A DNA stretch of 64,000 nucleotides from Halosimplex rubrum (GTDB lineage Archaea; Halobacteriota; Halobacteria; Halobacteriales; Haloarculaceae). The position numbers were made by a program, and so were the translations under genes. The first letter of the stretch is position 1. Every line of letters begins with the position of its first letter. The DNA lies in NCBI RefSeq assembly GCF_013415885.1, contig NZ_CP058910.1, forward strand, positions 1,922,001 to 1,986,000. The letters run 5' to 3'. The notes under the pieces are model-generated. The model did not search any database, was not told where the DNA came from, and worked only from the letters and a program-made list of their open reading frames with translations. This document shows positions 17,121 to 25,790 of this stretch, one piece after another.

Positions 17121-19069
17121 GCTTCCACCCGGTCGACGCGCGCTCGTTCGACCGCCTCGGGGTCGGTCCGTCCGGTGGCGGCGAGACCGTCGAGCCACTC
17201 CGCTCGGGCGGACAGCTCCGCTCTGAGGTCGGCGTAGCTCTCCCCGGGTCGCGCCAGCGCCCCGACTAGGCGGCTGTTGCCCCGTTCGATCCGGTCGGTC
17301 GACCCCAGCCCGTCGCCGTCGCGTTCGTACAGCGGGACGAACTCGACCGATCCGGCGTCGGCGTCGGGGTCCGGCCGGTCGCCGGTCCCTCCGTGTCCAC
17401 CACCGGTCCGCTCGACTTCCTCGATCGCACGGACGCGGCGCTGGGTCCCGCCTTCGCGCTCGGCGGCTTCGAGCGTGACCAGCAGGTCGGTCGCCGCGAA
17501 GGAGCTCTCGGGAACACCCAGGTCGGCGACGACGCGCTCTCGGACGGCCGCGCCGCCGTCGCCGTGGATCGTCCCGAGGACGGCGCCGTCGTTGGCCCCG
17601 ACGCGCATCGCCTCGTAGAGCGTGGCGGCCTCCTCGCCCCGGATCTCGCCGACCACGAGCGCGCCGCTGCCGAGCCTGAGCGCGGTTCGGAGCGCCTCCG
17701 TCGGGCTCGTTCCGGCGTCGTCGAGCGAGCTGCGGAGCGCCTGCACGTCGCGGCCACCCGACTGGAGGGCGTCGACCGGGAGCTCGGGCGTGTCTTCGAT
17801 GACGACCGCGCGCGTCTCGGCAGGGACCTCCCACAGCAGCGCGCTCAGGCAGGTCGTCTTCCCGGCGCCGCGCGGGCCAGCCACGAGGCCCGCCGCGCCG
17901 CGCTCGACCGCCACGGACAGCAGGGCCGCGGCGTCGGCGGACATCGTCCCGTTCGCGACCAGCGCGGGGAGCGTCCAGGCCTCCCGGTCGCCGGCGCGGA
18001 AGGCGAAGGCGACGCCGTCGCTCACCGGATCGGTCACGGCGGCCACGCGTACGCGGCGGTCGCCGGTCGCGACGGCGGCGTCGAGCGTCGGGTCGGCGCC
18101 GGAGAACGCGCGCCCGCTCTCGCGTCGAAAGCGCGAGGCCAGCGCCGCGGCGCCAGCCTCGGTGAGCCGGACGTTCGTCCGCATCGCCTCGCCGTCGACG
18201 CGGACCCGCAGCGGCCTCGCCGCGACCGGTGCCGTCGCGAACACGTCGGAGACGCGCGGGTCGGCGAACAGGTCCGCGACGACGCCGTACCCCCGCGCGT
18301 GCTTGCGGAGGACGGCCGCGATGTCCTCGACCGGGTCGTCCTCGTCGGCGACCGCCCGGACGGCCCGGCCCGGCGCTCGCTCGGCGCCCGCGACCTCGGC
18401 GCCACCGATCTCGCCGCCGGCCAGTCGGTCGTAGGCGGCCGACAGCGTCGCCGTCGTCGCTTCGTCGAAGCGCGCTTCGACCGGTTCGAGGTGGTAGGTC
18501 GCCAGCGCGTCGGCGGGCCGCTCGTAGATCCGAACGAGACCGCCCGCGTCGAGTTCGCGACGGTCGCGCAGGTGGGCGTCGCTCGGCGGCCGCGCGGCCA
18601 CCCTGGAGCGGCTGATCGTCGGCCCCACGAACGGTCGGAGCGCGCCGTCGTACCCCTCCGCACCCGTCGCGCCCTCGGCCAGTCCCGTCTCGGCGGCGAT
18701 CCGTTCGACGGGACCGGCCCGGCCGGTCGCCTCCCGCGCGGCTGCGAGCGGGTCGCGACGCGCCCGGTCGGCGAGGCGCTCGTCGTGGAACGCGGCGGCG
18801 TCGGCGAACCGTCCGGCCGCCGTCAACAGCGCCGCGGCGTCGTCCTCGTAGGCCCGGACGGTCCCGTCGGCGCGGGTTTCGACGGCTTCGGCGTCGCGGT
18901 CGGTGAGCGCCCCGACGACCGTCTCGCGGCAGTCGGCCGACGACGCCAGGCGGCCGCCGCCGGGGCAGTCGCCCGCGTCGACGACCAGCCGGTCCCCCTC
19001 GAAGGCCGGGCTGCACTCGCAACCGTCCTCGTCGTCGCTCCCGCGGAGTCGTGACAGCAGTGCGTCCAT
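17117..19069 (-). CDS. type II/IV secretion-system ATPase (VirB11/GspE family)
   Basis: 650 residues. The C-terminal half holds the secretion ATPase core: Walker A GPRGAGKTTC, the acidic box VIEDTPELP, Walker B-like ALVVGEIRGEEA and the His box LGTIHGDGG. The N-terminal half has a conserved N1D region plus a distinctive Cys-rich start (Cys at about 17, 19, 34 and 47, DGCECSPAFEG and DAGDCPGGG) that could bind metal. It powers pilin extrusion or secretion from the cytoplasmic face, with the TadC-like protein at 15333 as membrane partner. It heads the motor part of the operon, behind two small genes. Confidence 0.88.
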   Translation of the reverse strand: MDALLSRLRGSDDEDGCECSPAFEGDRLVVDAGDCPGGGRLASSADCRETVVGALTDRDAEAVETRADGTVRAYEDDAAALLTAAGRFADAAAFHDERLADRARRDPLAAAREATGRAGPVERIAAETGLAEGATGAEGYDGALRPFVGPTISRSRVAARPPSDAHLRDRRELDAGGLVRIYERPADALATYHLEPVEARFDEATTATLSAAYDRLAGGEIGGAEVAGAERAPGRAVRAVADEDDPVEDIAAVLRKHARGYGVVADLFADPRVSDVFATAPVAARPLRVRVDGEAMRTNVRLTEAGAAALASRFRRESGRAFSGADPTLDAAVATGDRRVRVAAVTDPVSDGVAFAFRAGDREAWTLPALVANGTMSADAAALLSVAVERGAAGLVAGPRGAGKTTCLSALLWEVPAETRAVVIEDTPELPVDALQSGGRDVQALRSSLDDAGTSPTEALRTALRLGSGALVVGEIRGEEAATLYEAMRVGANDGAVLGTIHGDGGAAVRERVVADLGVPESSFAATDLLVTLEAAEREGGTQRRVRAIEEVERTGGGHGGTGDRPDPDADAGSVEFVPLYERDGDGLGSTDRIERGNSRLVGALARPGESYADLRAELSARAEWLDGLAATGRTDPEAVERARVDRVEA

Positions 19070-19096
19070 GGCCCCCGGTGGCCGGGCGCCCGTATT

Positions 19097-19594
19097 TCAA
19101 CCTTCGCGCCGGACGCGGACGACCGTCCGACCGTCGACGGCGACGAGTTCGAGGGCGAGTCGCGTCTCCCCGTCGACCCGGAGCCGGTCGGTCGGGTACG
19201 GTCGGACGCGGACGCCGTCGGCGACTACCGCGTGCTCCGTCCCGCCGGCGACGCGCCAGGCGAATCTGGTCGCGGCCGGCCCCTCGCGCTCGCGTTCACG
19301 GACACCCGTCTCCGAGTCTGCCGGTTGCGCCGGCCGACCGACGCCGAACCGTTCGATCCCGGCGCTGGCGAACCCCTCGGTCGGGAGATCGAGAGTGACC
19401 GTGCGCCGCGCGGGGCCGGCGCCGGGCGGGAGCGCGCCGTTGCCGGCCGCGAGCGCCCGGGCCTCCGAGACGAGGCGGTCGACCGCGTCGCTGACGGCGG
19501 TGTCGCTGCGCTGGACGCCCGCGTACTCGGCCGCAGGAACCGTAATCCCGGCCACCGCGACCAGCAGCGCGACGGTGAAGGCGACCCTCACCAC
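19097..19594 (-). CDS. signal-anchored protein of the pilus cluster (DUF7311-like)
   Basis: 165 residues with an N-terminal hydrophobic segment (VAFTVALLVAVAGITVPA) and a beta-rich, mostly charged remainder. No recognised catalytic motif. It lies between the coiled-coil gene and the ATPase gene with short gaps (3 bp and 27 bp), so it is part of the same transcription unit. Probably an exported or membrane-tethered accessory subunit; the DUF name is from memory. Confidence 0.65.
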   Translation of the reverse strand: MVRVAFTVALLVAVAGITVPAAEYAGVQRSDTAVSDAVDRLVSEARALAAGNGALPPGAGPARRTVTLDLPTEGFASAGIERFGVGRPAQPADSETGVREREREGPAATRFAWRVAGGTEHAVVADGVRVRPYPTDRLRVDGETRLALELVAVDGRTVVRVRREG

Positions 19595-19597
19595 GGC

Positions 19598-20329
19598 CTA
19601 CAGCGCGTCGCGGACGCGCTCGATGAACTGTTCGGTCCCGCTGTCGGCGTTCGACTCCGAGGACGGGTTCTCGGACCCGTCTCTCCGGGAGCGGTCGCCG
19701 TCGCCGCGAGCCGAGCGGTCGCGCTGCCGGGTCTTCCGGCCGTCCTCGTCGGAACCGGCCCCGTTCGACCGTCCGCGACGATGTCCCCGGCCGCCGTCGC
19801 GGCGGTCGGAGTCGGTCGGACCGGTCGGATCGCGGTCCGCGCTCGCCGTCCCGGTCGTTCCCGCCGATGGACGCCCGGGCGTCCGCCCCGCGGACGAGTC
19901 GCTCGGCGAGTCGAGGGGGTCGGTTCGTTCGGCTGGGTCGACGGGGCCGGTGCGGTCGGTTGAGTCGACGGGTCCGCCGCGCTCGCTGGGGCCCTGAGAC
20001 GGGTCGCGAGGCCGCTCTCTCGGTCGGTCGCGGCCCGTGCCGTCGCTCTCGACGGCGGCCTCGACGGTCTCGGCCTTGGCGAGCGCGGCGCTGGCGCGGC
20101 GTTCGACCTCGCGGTTGACGGCGCGGACGTTGCCCGCGTAGCCGCGGACGGCTTCGAGGCCGGCTTCGAGTTCGTCCAGGCGCGATTCGACGGTTTCGAG
20201 CCGCGTTTCGAGGGTCTGGAGGTCGTCGACGACGCCGCTGCGGTCGCGCAGCTCTCGCAGGTCGGTGTCGCCGTCGGTCAGCGCGCGTTCGACGGCGTCG
20301 AGTCGCGCGTCGAGGTCTCGCTCGGACAT
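19598..20329 (-). CDS. coiled-coil plus charged-tail protein of the pilus cluster (DUF7310-like)
   Basis: 243 residues. Residues 1-95 form a heptad-rich coiled coil (LDAVERAL, LQTLETRLETVESRLDELEAGLEAV). The next about 130 residues are a disordered Arg/Asp/Ser/Pro/Gly-rich linker, and a short helix EQFIERVRDAL closes the chain. It is the first gene of the pilus-like operon, divergent from cetZ with about 80 bp between them. It may scaffold the ATPase or link it to the cytoskeleton; that is inference. Start 20329 was chosen over an upstream ATG because the coil begins there. Confidence 0.7.
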   Translation of the reverse strand: MSERDLDARLDAVERALTDGDTDLRELRDRSGVVDDLQTLETRLETVESRLDELEAGLEAVRGYAGNVRAVNREVERRASAALAKAETVEAAVESDGTGRDRPRERPRDPSQGPSERGGPVDSTDRTGPVDPAERTDPLDSPSDSSAGRTPGRPSAGTTGTASADRDPTGPTDSDRRDGGRGHRRGRSNGAGSDEDGRKTRQRDRSARGDGDRSRRDGSENPSSESNADSGTEQFIERVRDAL

Positions 20330-20409
20330 GGACTGGGGTGGTCCCGTCACCGCACTTGAACCCTCGGCCGTACCCAACGTTGAATAACCACTACTCCGAG
20401 GGTAGTGAT

Positions 20410-21495
20410 ATGAAAGTCGTCCTGATTGGTGTCGGCCAGGCCGGGGGCAAGGTGACCCAGCGGCTGGCCGAATACGATTACGACATGGGGTTCGGCGCCG
20501 TGCAGGGGGCGATGGCGGTCAACACCGCCGAGGCGGACCTTCGGAATCTCGATATCGATACGATGCTCATCGGCCGCGACCGCGTGAAAGGCCACGGGGT
20601 CGGCGGCGACAACGAACTCGGCGCGGAGATCATGCAAGACGAGGCGACGGAGGTGATGGACGGTCTCGACGCGAAGCTCTCCACCGACGCCGAGGCCGTC
20701 GTCATCGTCGCCGGACTCGGCGGCGGGACCGGCTCCGGCGGCGCGCCCGCGCTCGCCAGTGAACTCAAGCGCATCCACGACATCCCCGTCTACGTCGTCG
20801 GCATCCTCCCCGGGCGCGACGAGGGCGCCATCTACCAGGCCAACGCCGGCCGCTCGCTCAAAACCGTCGCCCGCGAGGCCGACTCGCTGTTGCTCATCGA
20901 CAACGACGCCTGGCGCACCGCCGGCGAGTCGATGGAAGAGGGGTTCAACGAAATAAACGACAACATCGCCCAGCGATTGGGCCTCCTCTTTGCCTCCGGC
21001 GAGATCGAGGCCGTCGACGAGGTCGCCGAGAGCGTCGTCGACTCCTCGGAGATCATCAACACGCTCCGTCCCGGCGGCATGGCCGTCCTCGGCTACGCCA
21101 GCGCCGCCGCCAGCGAGGACGCCGGCGAGAACGTCAACGCCATCACCTCCACCACGCGCAACGCGCTGTTGACGGGGACGAGCGTCCCGAACGTCGTCGA
21201 GGCGGAGACGGGCCTGCTGGTCGTCGCCGGCCAGCCCGAGCGCATCTCCCGGAAGGGCGTCGAGCGCGCCCGCTCGTGGATCGAAGAGGAGACGGGCAGC
21301 ATGCAGGTCCGCGGCGGCGACTTCCCGCTCGACTCCGAGCGCATCGCCGCGCTGGTCCTGCTGGGCGGCGTCGAGCGCTCCAACCGCATCGACGAGTTCA
21401 TGCAGCGGGCCAAGGAGGCCCACGAGGCCAAGAACGACGACCGCGGCGAGGCCAAGGAGGCGTTCGTCAACGAGGAGCTCGACGACCTGTTCTGA
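20410..21495 (+). CDS. cetZ: CetZ tubulin/FtsZ-superfamily cell-shape protein
   Basis: 361 residues, usual CetZ length. N-terminal nucleotide-binding loop KVVLIGVGQAGGKV; tubulin signature GGGTGSGGAP (about residues 107-116); T-loop NTAEADLRNL; GTPase T7-type region in NDNIAQRLGLL. CetZ proteins control haloarchaeal cell shape and motility rather than septation. A G-rich ribosome-binding-like stretch (CCGAGGGTAGTG) precedes the ATG. The gene is divergent from the pilus-like operon, a suggestive but unproven link given CetZ roles in motility. Which paralogue (CetZ1, CetZ2 or other) cannot be decided here. Confidence 0.9.
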   Translation: MKVVLIGVGQAGGKVTQRLAEYDYDMGFGAVQGAMAVNTAEADLRNLDIDTMLIGRDRVKGHGVGGDNELGAEIMQDEATEVMDGLDAKLSTDAEAVVIVAGLGGGTGSGGAPALASELKRIHDIPVYVVGILPGRDEGAIYQANAGRSLKTVAREADSLLLIDNDAWRTAGESMEEGFNEINDNIAQRLGLLFASGEIEAVDEVAESVVDSSEIINTLRPGGMAVLGYASAAASEDAGENVNAITSTTRNALLTGTSVPNVVEAETGLLVVAGQPERISRKGVERARSWIEEETGSMQVRGGDFPLDSERIAALVLLGGVERSNRIDEFMQRAKEAHEAKNDDRGEAKEAFVNEELDDLF

Positions 21496-21566
21496 CCCGC
21501 CGCGTTTCGGGGCTCCCGCCGGCTGGAAGCGAAAGCTCTAATCGCCGGGCCGGGGAACTTGCGGGC

Positions 21567-21857
21567 ATGGCTGACGACGACTCCGACGAGGAGGCACCCG
21601 CGGTCGAACTCGGCGAGGGCGAACCGGTCGAGGGAGCGCCCCTCGCGCGCGTCACCTCGCGCCTGAACTGGGGCGCCGCCCACAGCGACATCGTCGAGCG
21701 CGAAGGCGACAGCACGATCCGTACCCCCGACGGTCCCCGGGACCTGGCCGACGTGATGGACGAGGTCGACACTCCCTACTTCGAGACTCGCCAGGAGTTC
21801 ACCGGGGCCGTCCGCGAGGTCGTCGGTACCGGACCGATCCCCACCGCCGACGAGTAA
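21567..21857 (+). CDS. DUF5789-family small protein
   Basis: 96 residues, very acidic. ELGEGEPVEGAPLARVTSRL is followed by a domain with IRTPDGPRDLADVMDEVDTPYF and EFTGAVREVVGTGPIPT. The pattern agrees with the haloarchaeal DUF5789 family, which resembles DUF2795-like fold proteins. It lies 70 bp downstream of cetZ on the same strand and could be cotranscribed. Function unknown. Confidence 0.75.
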   Translation: MADDDSDEEAPAVELGEGEPVEGAPLARVTSRLNWGAAHSDIVEREGDSTIRTPDGPRDLADVMDEVDTPYFETRQEFTGAVREVVGTGPIPTADE

Positions 21858-22008
21858 CCGTTCTCCCCGCAGGGTCCGTCTCCGCCGCGGACCGGCTCCG
21901 CGCCGGCCGCAGTCACACCCCGACGCCGTGAGACGGTAGCTTACCGGGTCGCGGCCGACCGTAGCCCGCGCATACTTACGTCGCAGCGGCTGGTCGTTCC
22001 CGCAGAGG

Positions 22009-23172
22009 ATGGTTCAGGCCGTACTCGTCGCCGGGGTCGTCGCGTCGGTGTTCGTCGGGTTCAACATCGGGGGGTCGTCGACGGGGATCGCGTGGGGACC
22101 GGCGGTCGGCGCCCGGATCCTCCGGAAGGTCACGGCCGCCGGGCTGATGACCGCGTTCGTCTTCTTGGGCGGCTGGACGGTCGGGCGAAACGTCATGGAC
22201 ACGCTCAGCGGCGGCATCGTCACGACGGAGATATCGCTCGGCGCGGGCGTGGCCGTCCTCTTTTTCATCGGGTTCAGCATCCTGATCGCCAACGTGTTCG
22301 GGGTGCCCGTGCCGACCTCGATGACGACGGTCGGCGCGATCGCGGGGCTCGGGCTCGCGACCGGGACGGCGAACGTCCGGACGATCGGGTGGATCGTCTC
22401 CTGGTGGGTCGTGACGCCGGTCGTCGGGTTCTGGATCGGGGCGACCGTCGGTCGGTACGTCTACCCCGAACTCAATCGGCGGGCCCGGATCGATGTCTCC
22501 GAGGGACCGACGCTGGCGCTCGACCGCAGCGGCGCCGTCCCGCGCCCCGCGCTCGGGCCGAACACGACGCGCGGCGAACTCGCCGGGACCGTCGTCGTGC
22601 TCGTCGTCGGCTGCTACATGGCCTTCTCCGCGGGCGCGAGCAACGTCCCCAACGCCGTCGCGCCGCTGGTCAGCAGCCGCGCGCTCGAACCCGACCTGGC
22701 GATCGGGATCGCGACCGTCGCCATCGGCCTCGGCGGGTTCACGATCGCCCGCCGGACCATGGAGTCGGTGGGGTCGGAACTGTCGGACATTCCGCTGCTG
22801 GCGGCGCTGGTCGTCATGATCACCGCCTCGACGGTGACGACGGCCCTCTCGTACATCGGCATCCCGATCAGCCTCGTCATGGCGTCGGTGATGACCATCG
22901 TCGGCCTCGGCTGGGGGCGAGCGACGCGTCCCATCGCCGCGCGCGACGCGCTCCGGGGAGACTTCGACAGCGAGATCGAACCCGGTGCGCTGACGGCCGA
23001 ACCGGAGGCACCGGTGGCGGAGATCGGCGAGGCCGAACCCCCCGAGGTGCTCGACGCCGGCGACCTGTTCAACCCCCGCGCCATCGTCAAGTACGTCTCG
23101 ATGTGGATAATCGGCCCGACCATGTCGACGCTGCTCGCCTACGTCTTCTTCACGCTGGTCCCGGTCACCTGA
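22009..23172 (+). CDS. PiT-family inorganic phosphate transporter
   Basis: 387 residues with about ten membrane helices and the two PiT half-signatures: VGFNIGGSSTGIAWGPAVGAR near the N-terminus and AFSAGASNVPNAVAPLV in the second half. A hydrophilic loop (about residues 160-190) separates the halves. It is a cation-coupled phosphate symporter of the plasma membrane. The downstream UspA gene is 66 bp away on the same strand, a common haloarchaeal pairing of permease and nucleotide-binding stress protein. A CTTACG element at about 21,975 fits the promoter. Confidence 0.88.
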   Translation: MVQAVLVAGVVASVFVGFNIGGSSTGIAWGPAVGARILRKVTAAGLMTAFVFLGGWTVGRNVMDTLSGGIVTTEISLGAGVAVLFFIGFSILIANVFGVPVPTSMTTVGAIAGLGLATGTANVRTIGWIVSWWVVTPVVGFWIGATVGRYVYPELNRRARIDVSEGPTLALDRSGAVPRPALGPNTTRGELAGTVVVLVVGCYMAFSAGASNVPNAVAPLVSSRALEPDLAIGIATVAIGLGGFTIARRTMESVGSELSDIPLLAALVVMITASTVTTALSYIGIPISLVMASVMTIVGLGWGRATRPIAARDALRGDFDSEIEPGALTAEPEAPVAEIGEAEPPEVLDAGDLFNPRAIVKYVSMWIIGPTMSTLLAYVFFTLVPVT

Positions 23173-23238
23173 CGAACCACCCGAACCGCTCCCTTTCGTC
23201 CACCGCCGGTTTTTACGGGTCCTGCTCGTAGGGTAGCT

Positions 23239-23664
23239 ATGATATCGCGCGTCCTCGTGCCGATGGACGGGTCGGAGATGAGCGAACGAGCACTCGAATA
23301 CGCCGTGGAAGCCTATCCGAACGCAGAGCTCACGGTCCTGCACGTCGTCGGCGAGCCATCGCCGCTGTGGGGAGAGGCTGCCGGGATCGCGATCGCCGAC
23401 GACATCGACGCGGCCGCGCGCGAACACGCCGACCCGATATTCGAGCGCGCCCGGGCGATCGCCGACGAGGCCGACGGCGATATCGCTCTCGACACCGAGG
23501 TCGCGCTGGGTCATCCCGTGCGCGCCATCATCAACCGGGCCGACGAGTACGACACGGTCGTCATCGGCAGCCACGGCGGCACCGTCGCCGAGCGGTTGTT
23601 CGTCGGGAACGTCGCCGAGAAGGTGTTCCGCCGGTCGCCGGCCCCGGTGGTCGTCGTTCGGTGA
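23239..23664 (+). CDS. UspA-domain universal stress protein
   Basis: 141 residues. N-terminal VLVPMDGSEMSERALEYA and the C-terminal ATP-binding loop IGSHGGTVAERLFVGNVAEKV, matching G-2x-G-9x-G-N. A TATA-like TTTTTACG at 23209-23216 lies 27 bases upstream of the ATG, so this gene has its own leaderless promoter although it follows the phosphate transporter closely. Probable ATP-binding regulator of transport or stress. Confidence 0.88.
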   Translation: MISRVLVPMDGSEMSERALEYAVEAYPNAELTVLHVVGEPSPLWGEAAGIAIADDIDAAAREHADPIFERARAIADEADGDIALDTEVALGHPVRAIINRADEYDTVVIGSHGGTVAERLFVGNVAEKVFRRSPAPVVVVR

Positions 23665-23717
23665 GCCGCCGGCCCGGACTCGACCGGTGGTTCGTCCGGC
23701 CGACGCGGTCGCCCGGG

Positions 23718-24167
23718 TCAGGCGCGCCCGTCGTCGGCCGGTTCGTCGGGCCCCGGTGTGTCCGCCGCGTCACCGGTCTCGTCCGGTCGGGGACTCCCCT
23801 CGACGCGTTCGTCCAGCGACTCGACCCGCGCCTGAACCTCGTCGAGCTGGTCGCCCATCGTCCGTTCGACGGCCCCGACCGTCTCCTCCATCGACTCCTC
23901 GACCGTCTGTTCGACCGATTCTTCGACCGATTCCTCGACCGTCTGTTCGACCGACTCCTCGACCGTCTCTCTGACGACGCTGCTCATCCAGTCGGGGTCG
24001 AATCGGGCCATCTTCCAGACGACGTGGGCGACGTACGCCGCGAAGACGCCGACGCCGAAGGCGATCCCGACGTTCGTGTTCACCGTCGCTATCAGCACGA
24101 TCGACAGCGCGATCAGGCCACCGTAGGCCAGGTCGACGAGCGCGTCGGCGCGAGCGGGGCTCACCAC
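23718..24167 (-). CDS. membrane protein with tandem VEESVEQT-type coiled-coil repeats
   Basis: 149 residues. Two hydrophobic segments (about residues 13-30 and 33-50, YGGLIALSIVLIAT and VGIAFGVGVFAAYVAHVV) are followed by a run of short acidic repeats of the form (E/V)ETVEESVEQ from about residue 66 to 95. A longer predicted coil and a disordered acidic tail close the chain. The underlying DNA is correspondingly repetitive (gactcctcgaccgtctgttc-like units). Function unknown; likely an oligomeric membrane-tethered coil. Confidence 0.7.
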   Translation of the reverse strand: MVSPARADALVDLAYGGLIALSIVLIATVNTNVGIAFGVGVFAAYVAHVVWKMARFDPDWMSSVVRETVEESVEQTVEESVEESVEQTVEESMEETVGAVERTMGDQLDEVQARVESLDERVEGSPRPDETGDAADTPGPDEPADDGRA

Positions 24168-24580
24168 GGCGGCCGGTCACCCCCGCGTTCCCCCCGTTCG
24201 GGTCCGTTCGCTCGCCGATTCCCCCGTCGGCTGGCTCTCCCCTCGAAGCGCATGGTTGTCCGGTCGTTTCTACGGGGTCCGGACGGATTAGTCCCGGCCC
24301 GGGAACGAACTCACCGCCGGCGGCCGTGAGCGAGCGTCGCCTTTCCTGAATCCCGTCCGGAAGCTCGTCGTCCTGTGTCGGGGCCGTATCGGGGTCGACA
24401 TCGAATCGCGTAACGCCTCGCCGGTGGGTTCGCGACCGGTCGGACCTCTCCGGGTTCGTTGTCCCGGCGGCCGACATCGGCGCGTGCCAGACTCCGATGT
24501 GGCTCCACGTCCGCGAAAACGCTTCGAATTCACGGGGAGGCGGGTCTCGAACACCTCCCGAATATCGCCGCCGACCGAGC
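24168..24580 (+). other. intergenic stretch, no supported gene
   Basis: About 410 bp upstream of the coiled-coil membrane gene and downstream of the convergent-direction acyl-CoA dehydrogenase. Open frames here are Arg-rich and have no coding-like amino-acid composition. A short AT-richer patch (GCGAAAACGCTTCGAATTC) at about 24,514 is the only visible structure. Confidence 0.5.
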
Positions 24581-25723
24581 TCACTCCAGCAACTGGTCGG
24601 CGATCGTGTTCCGAAGCACCTCGCTCGTGCCCTCGTATATCTCGTTCAACTTCGCGTCGCGGTAGTAGCGCTCGACGGCGAAGTCCGTCGTGTAGCCGTA
24701 GCCGCCGTGGATCTGGACGGCCTCGTTGCACACCTCACGGGCCATCTCGGAGGCGTACAGCTTCGCCTGCGCGGCCTCCTTGACGTAGCGGTCGCCGCGC
24801 ATCTTCCTGTCCGCCGCGGCGTGCATCAGATACCGCGCCGCGTTGATCTTCGTGTCCATATCCGCGAGCTTGTGCTGGATGGCCTGGAACTCGCTGATAG
24901 GCTGGTCGAACTGCTCGCGGTCCTGGGCGTATTCGAGCGCGTCGTCGAGCGCGGCCTGCGCGAGCCCGATAGAGCGGGCGGCGATGGTGATCCGGCCGCC
25001 GTTGAGCGTCTTGAGCGCCTGGACGAAACCGGCGCCCTCTTCGCCGAGCCGGCGGTCGGCGGGGATCTCCATCTCGTCGAAGCGCAACTCCGCGGTGGGA
25101 CAGCCCTTGTCGCCGAGTTTGTGCTCGGTCCCTTCGACGTGGAACCCCTCGTCCTCTGCGGGGCGGGCGACGAACGACGAGATGCCCTTGCCGCCCGCGT
25201 CGGGGTCGGTCTTGGCGAAGACGACCACCGTGTCGGCGACGGAACCGTTCGAGATCCACAGCTTCCCGCCGTCGATAGTGTAGGTATCGCCGGAACGCTT
25301 CGCCGTGGTCTCCATCGCCGGCACGTCGCTCCCGGCGCCCGGCTCCGAGAGCGCGAACGCGCCGATCTCTTCGCCTTCGGCCATCGGCGTCAGGTACCGT
25401 TCGCGCTGGTCCTCGTCGCCGAACTCGGAGACCATGTTACAGGCCAGCGAGACGTGCGCGGCGACGATCGTGCCGAGGCCGCCCGAGCCCCGGGAGATCT
25501 CGACGAGCGCTTCGGGGTAGGCGTGGTAGTCGAGGCCGGCGCCGCCGTACTCCTCGGGGATCGGCATGCCCATCAGGCCCAGTTCGGCCATCTCGTCGAT
25601 CAGATCGGCCGGGAACTCGTCGGTCTCGTCGATCTCGGCGGCCCGCGGAACGACCTCGTCGTCGACGAACTCCGCGACCGTGTCGCGGATCTGGCGCTGT
25701 TCCTGCGTGAGGGCGAAGTCCAT
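24581..25723 (-). CDS. acyl-CoA dehydrogenase
   Basis: 380 residues, full length. FAD/acyl-CoA signatures AFALSEPGAGSDV and LWISNGSVADTVVVFAKT, and the C-terminal block QIHGGYGYTTDFAVERYYRDAK followed by IYEGTSEVLRN, whose Glu is the usual catalytic base. It introduces the 2,3 double bond into acyl-CoA and passes electrons to ETF. Other acyl-CoA enzymes nearby are the 3-hydroxyacyl-CoA dehydrogenase (29,446) and thiolase (2,189), though not in one operon. Chain-length preference is not readable. Confidence 0.92.
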   Translation of the reverse strand: MDFALTQEQRQIRDTVAEFVDDEVVPRAAEIDETDEFPADLIDEMAELGLMGMPIPEEYGGAGLDYHAYPEALVEISRGSGGLGTIVAAHVSLACNMVSEFGDEDQRERYLTPMAEGEEIGAFALSEPGAGSDVPAMETTAKRSGDTYTIDGGKLWISNGSVADTVVVFAKTDPDAGGKGISSFVARPAEDEGFHVEGTEHKLGDKGCPTAELRFDEMEIPADRRLGEEGAGFVQALKTLNGGRITIAARSIGLAQAALDDALEYAQDREQFDQPISEFQAIQHKLADMDTKINAARYLMHAAADRKMRGDRYVKEAAQAKLYASEMAREVCNEAVQIHGGYGYTTDFAVERYYRDAKLNEIYEGTSEVLRNTIADQLLE

Positions 25724-25790
25724 GTGACCACCTACCGCGGCTCGACCCTTGATTGTTCGCCAGGTTCCCTCGCTCGCGACCCCGGGCCGC

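Noticed and set aside
15333-19100. A 1255-codon open frame spanning two pilus-cluster genes
   Set aside because: Only its C-terminal part (from the GTG at 17120) is a real protein, the TadC-like platform; the rest is an Arg-rich out-of-frame reading of the ATPase gene.
24168-24580. Minus-strand frame MSAAGTTNPERSDR... starting near 24477
   Set aside because: Arg/Pro/Gly-rich, then continues out of frame through the coiled-coil membrane gene; no sign of selection as protein.
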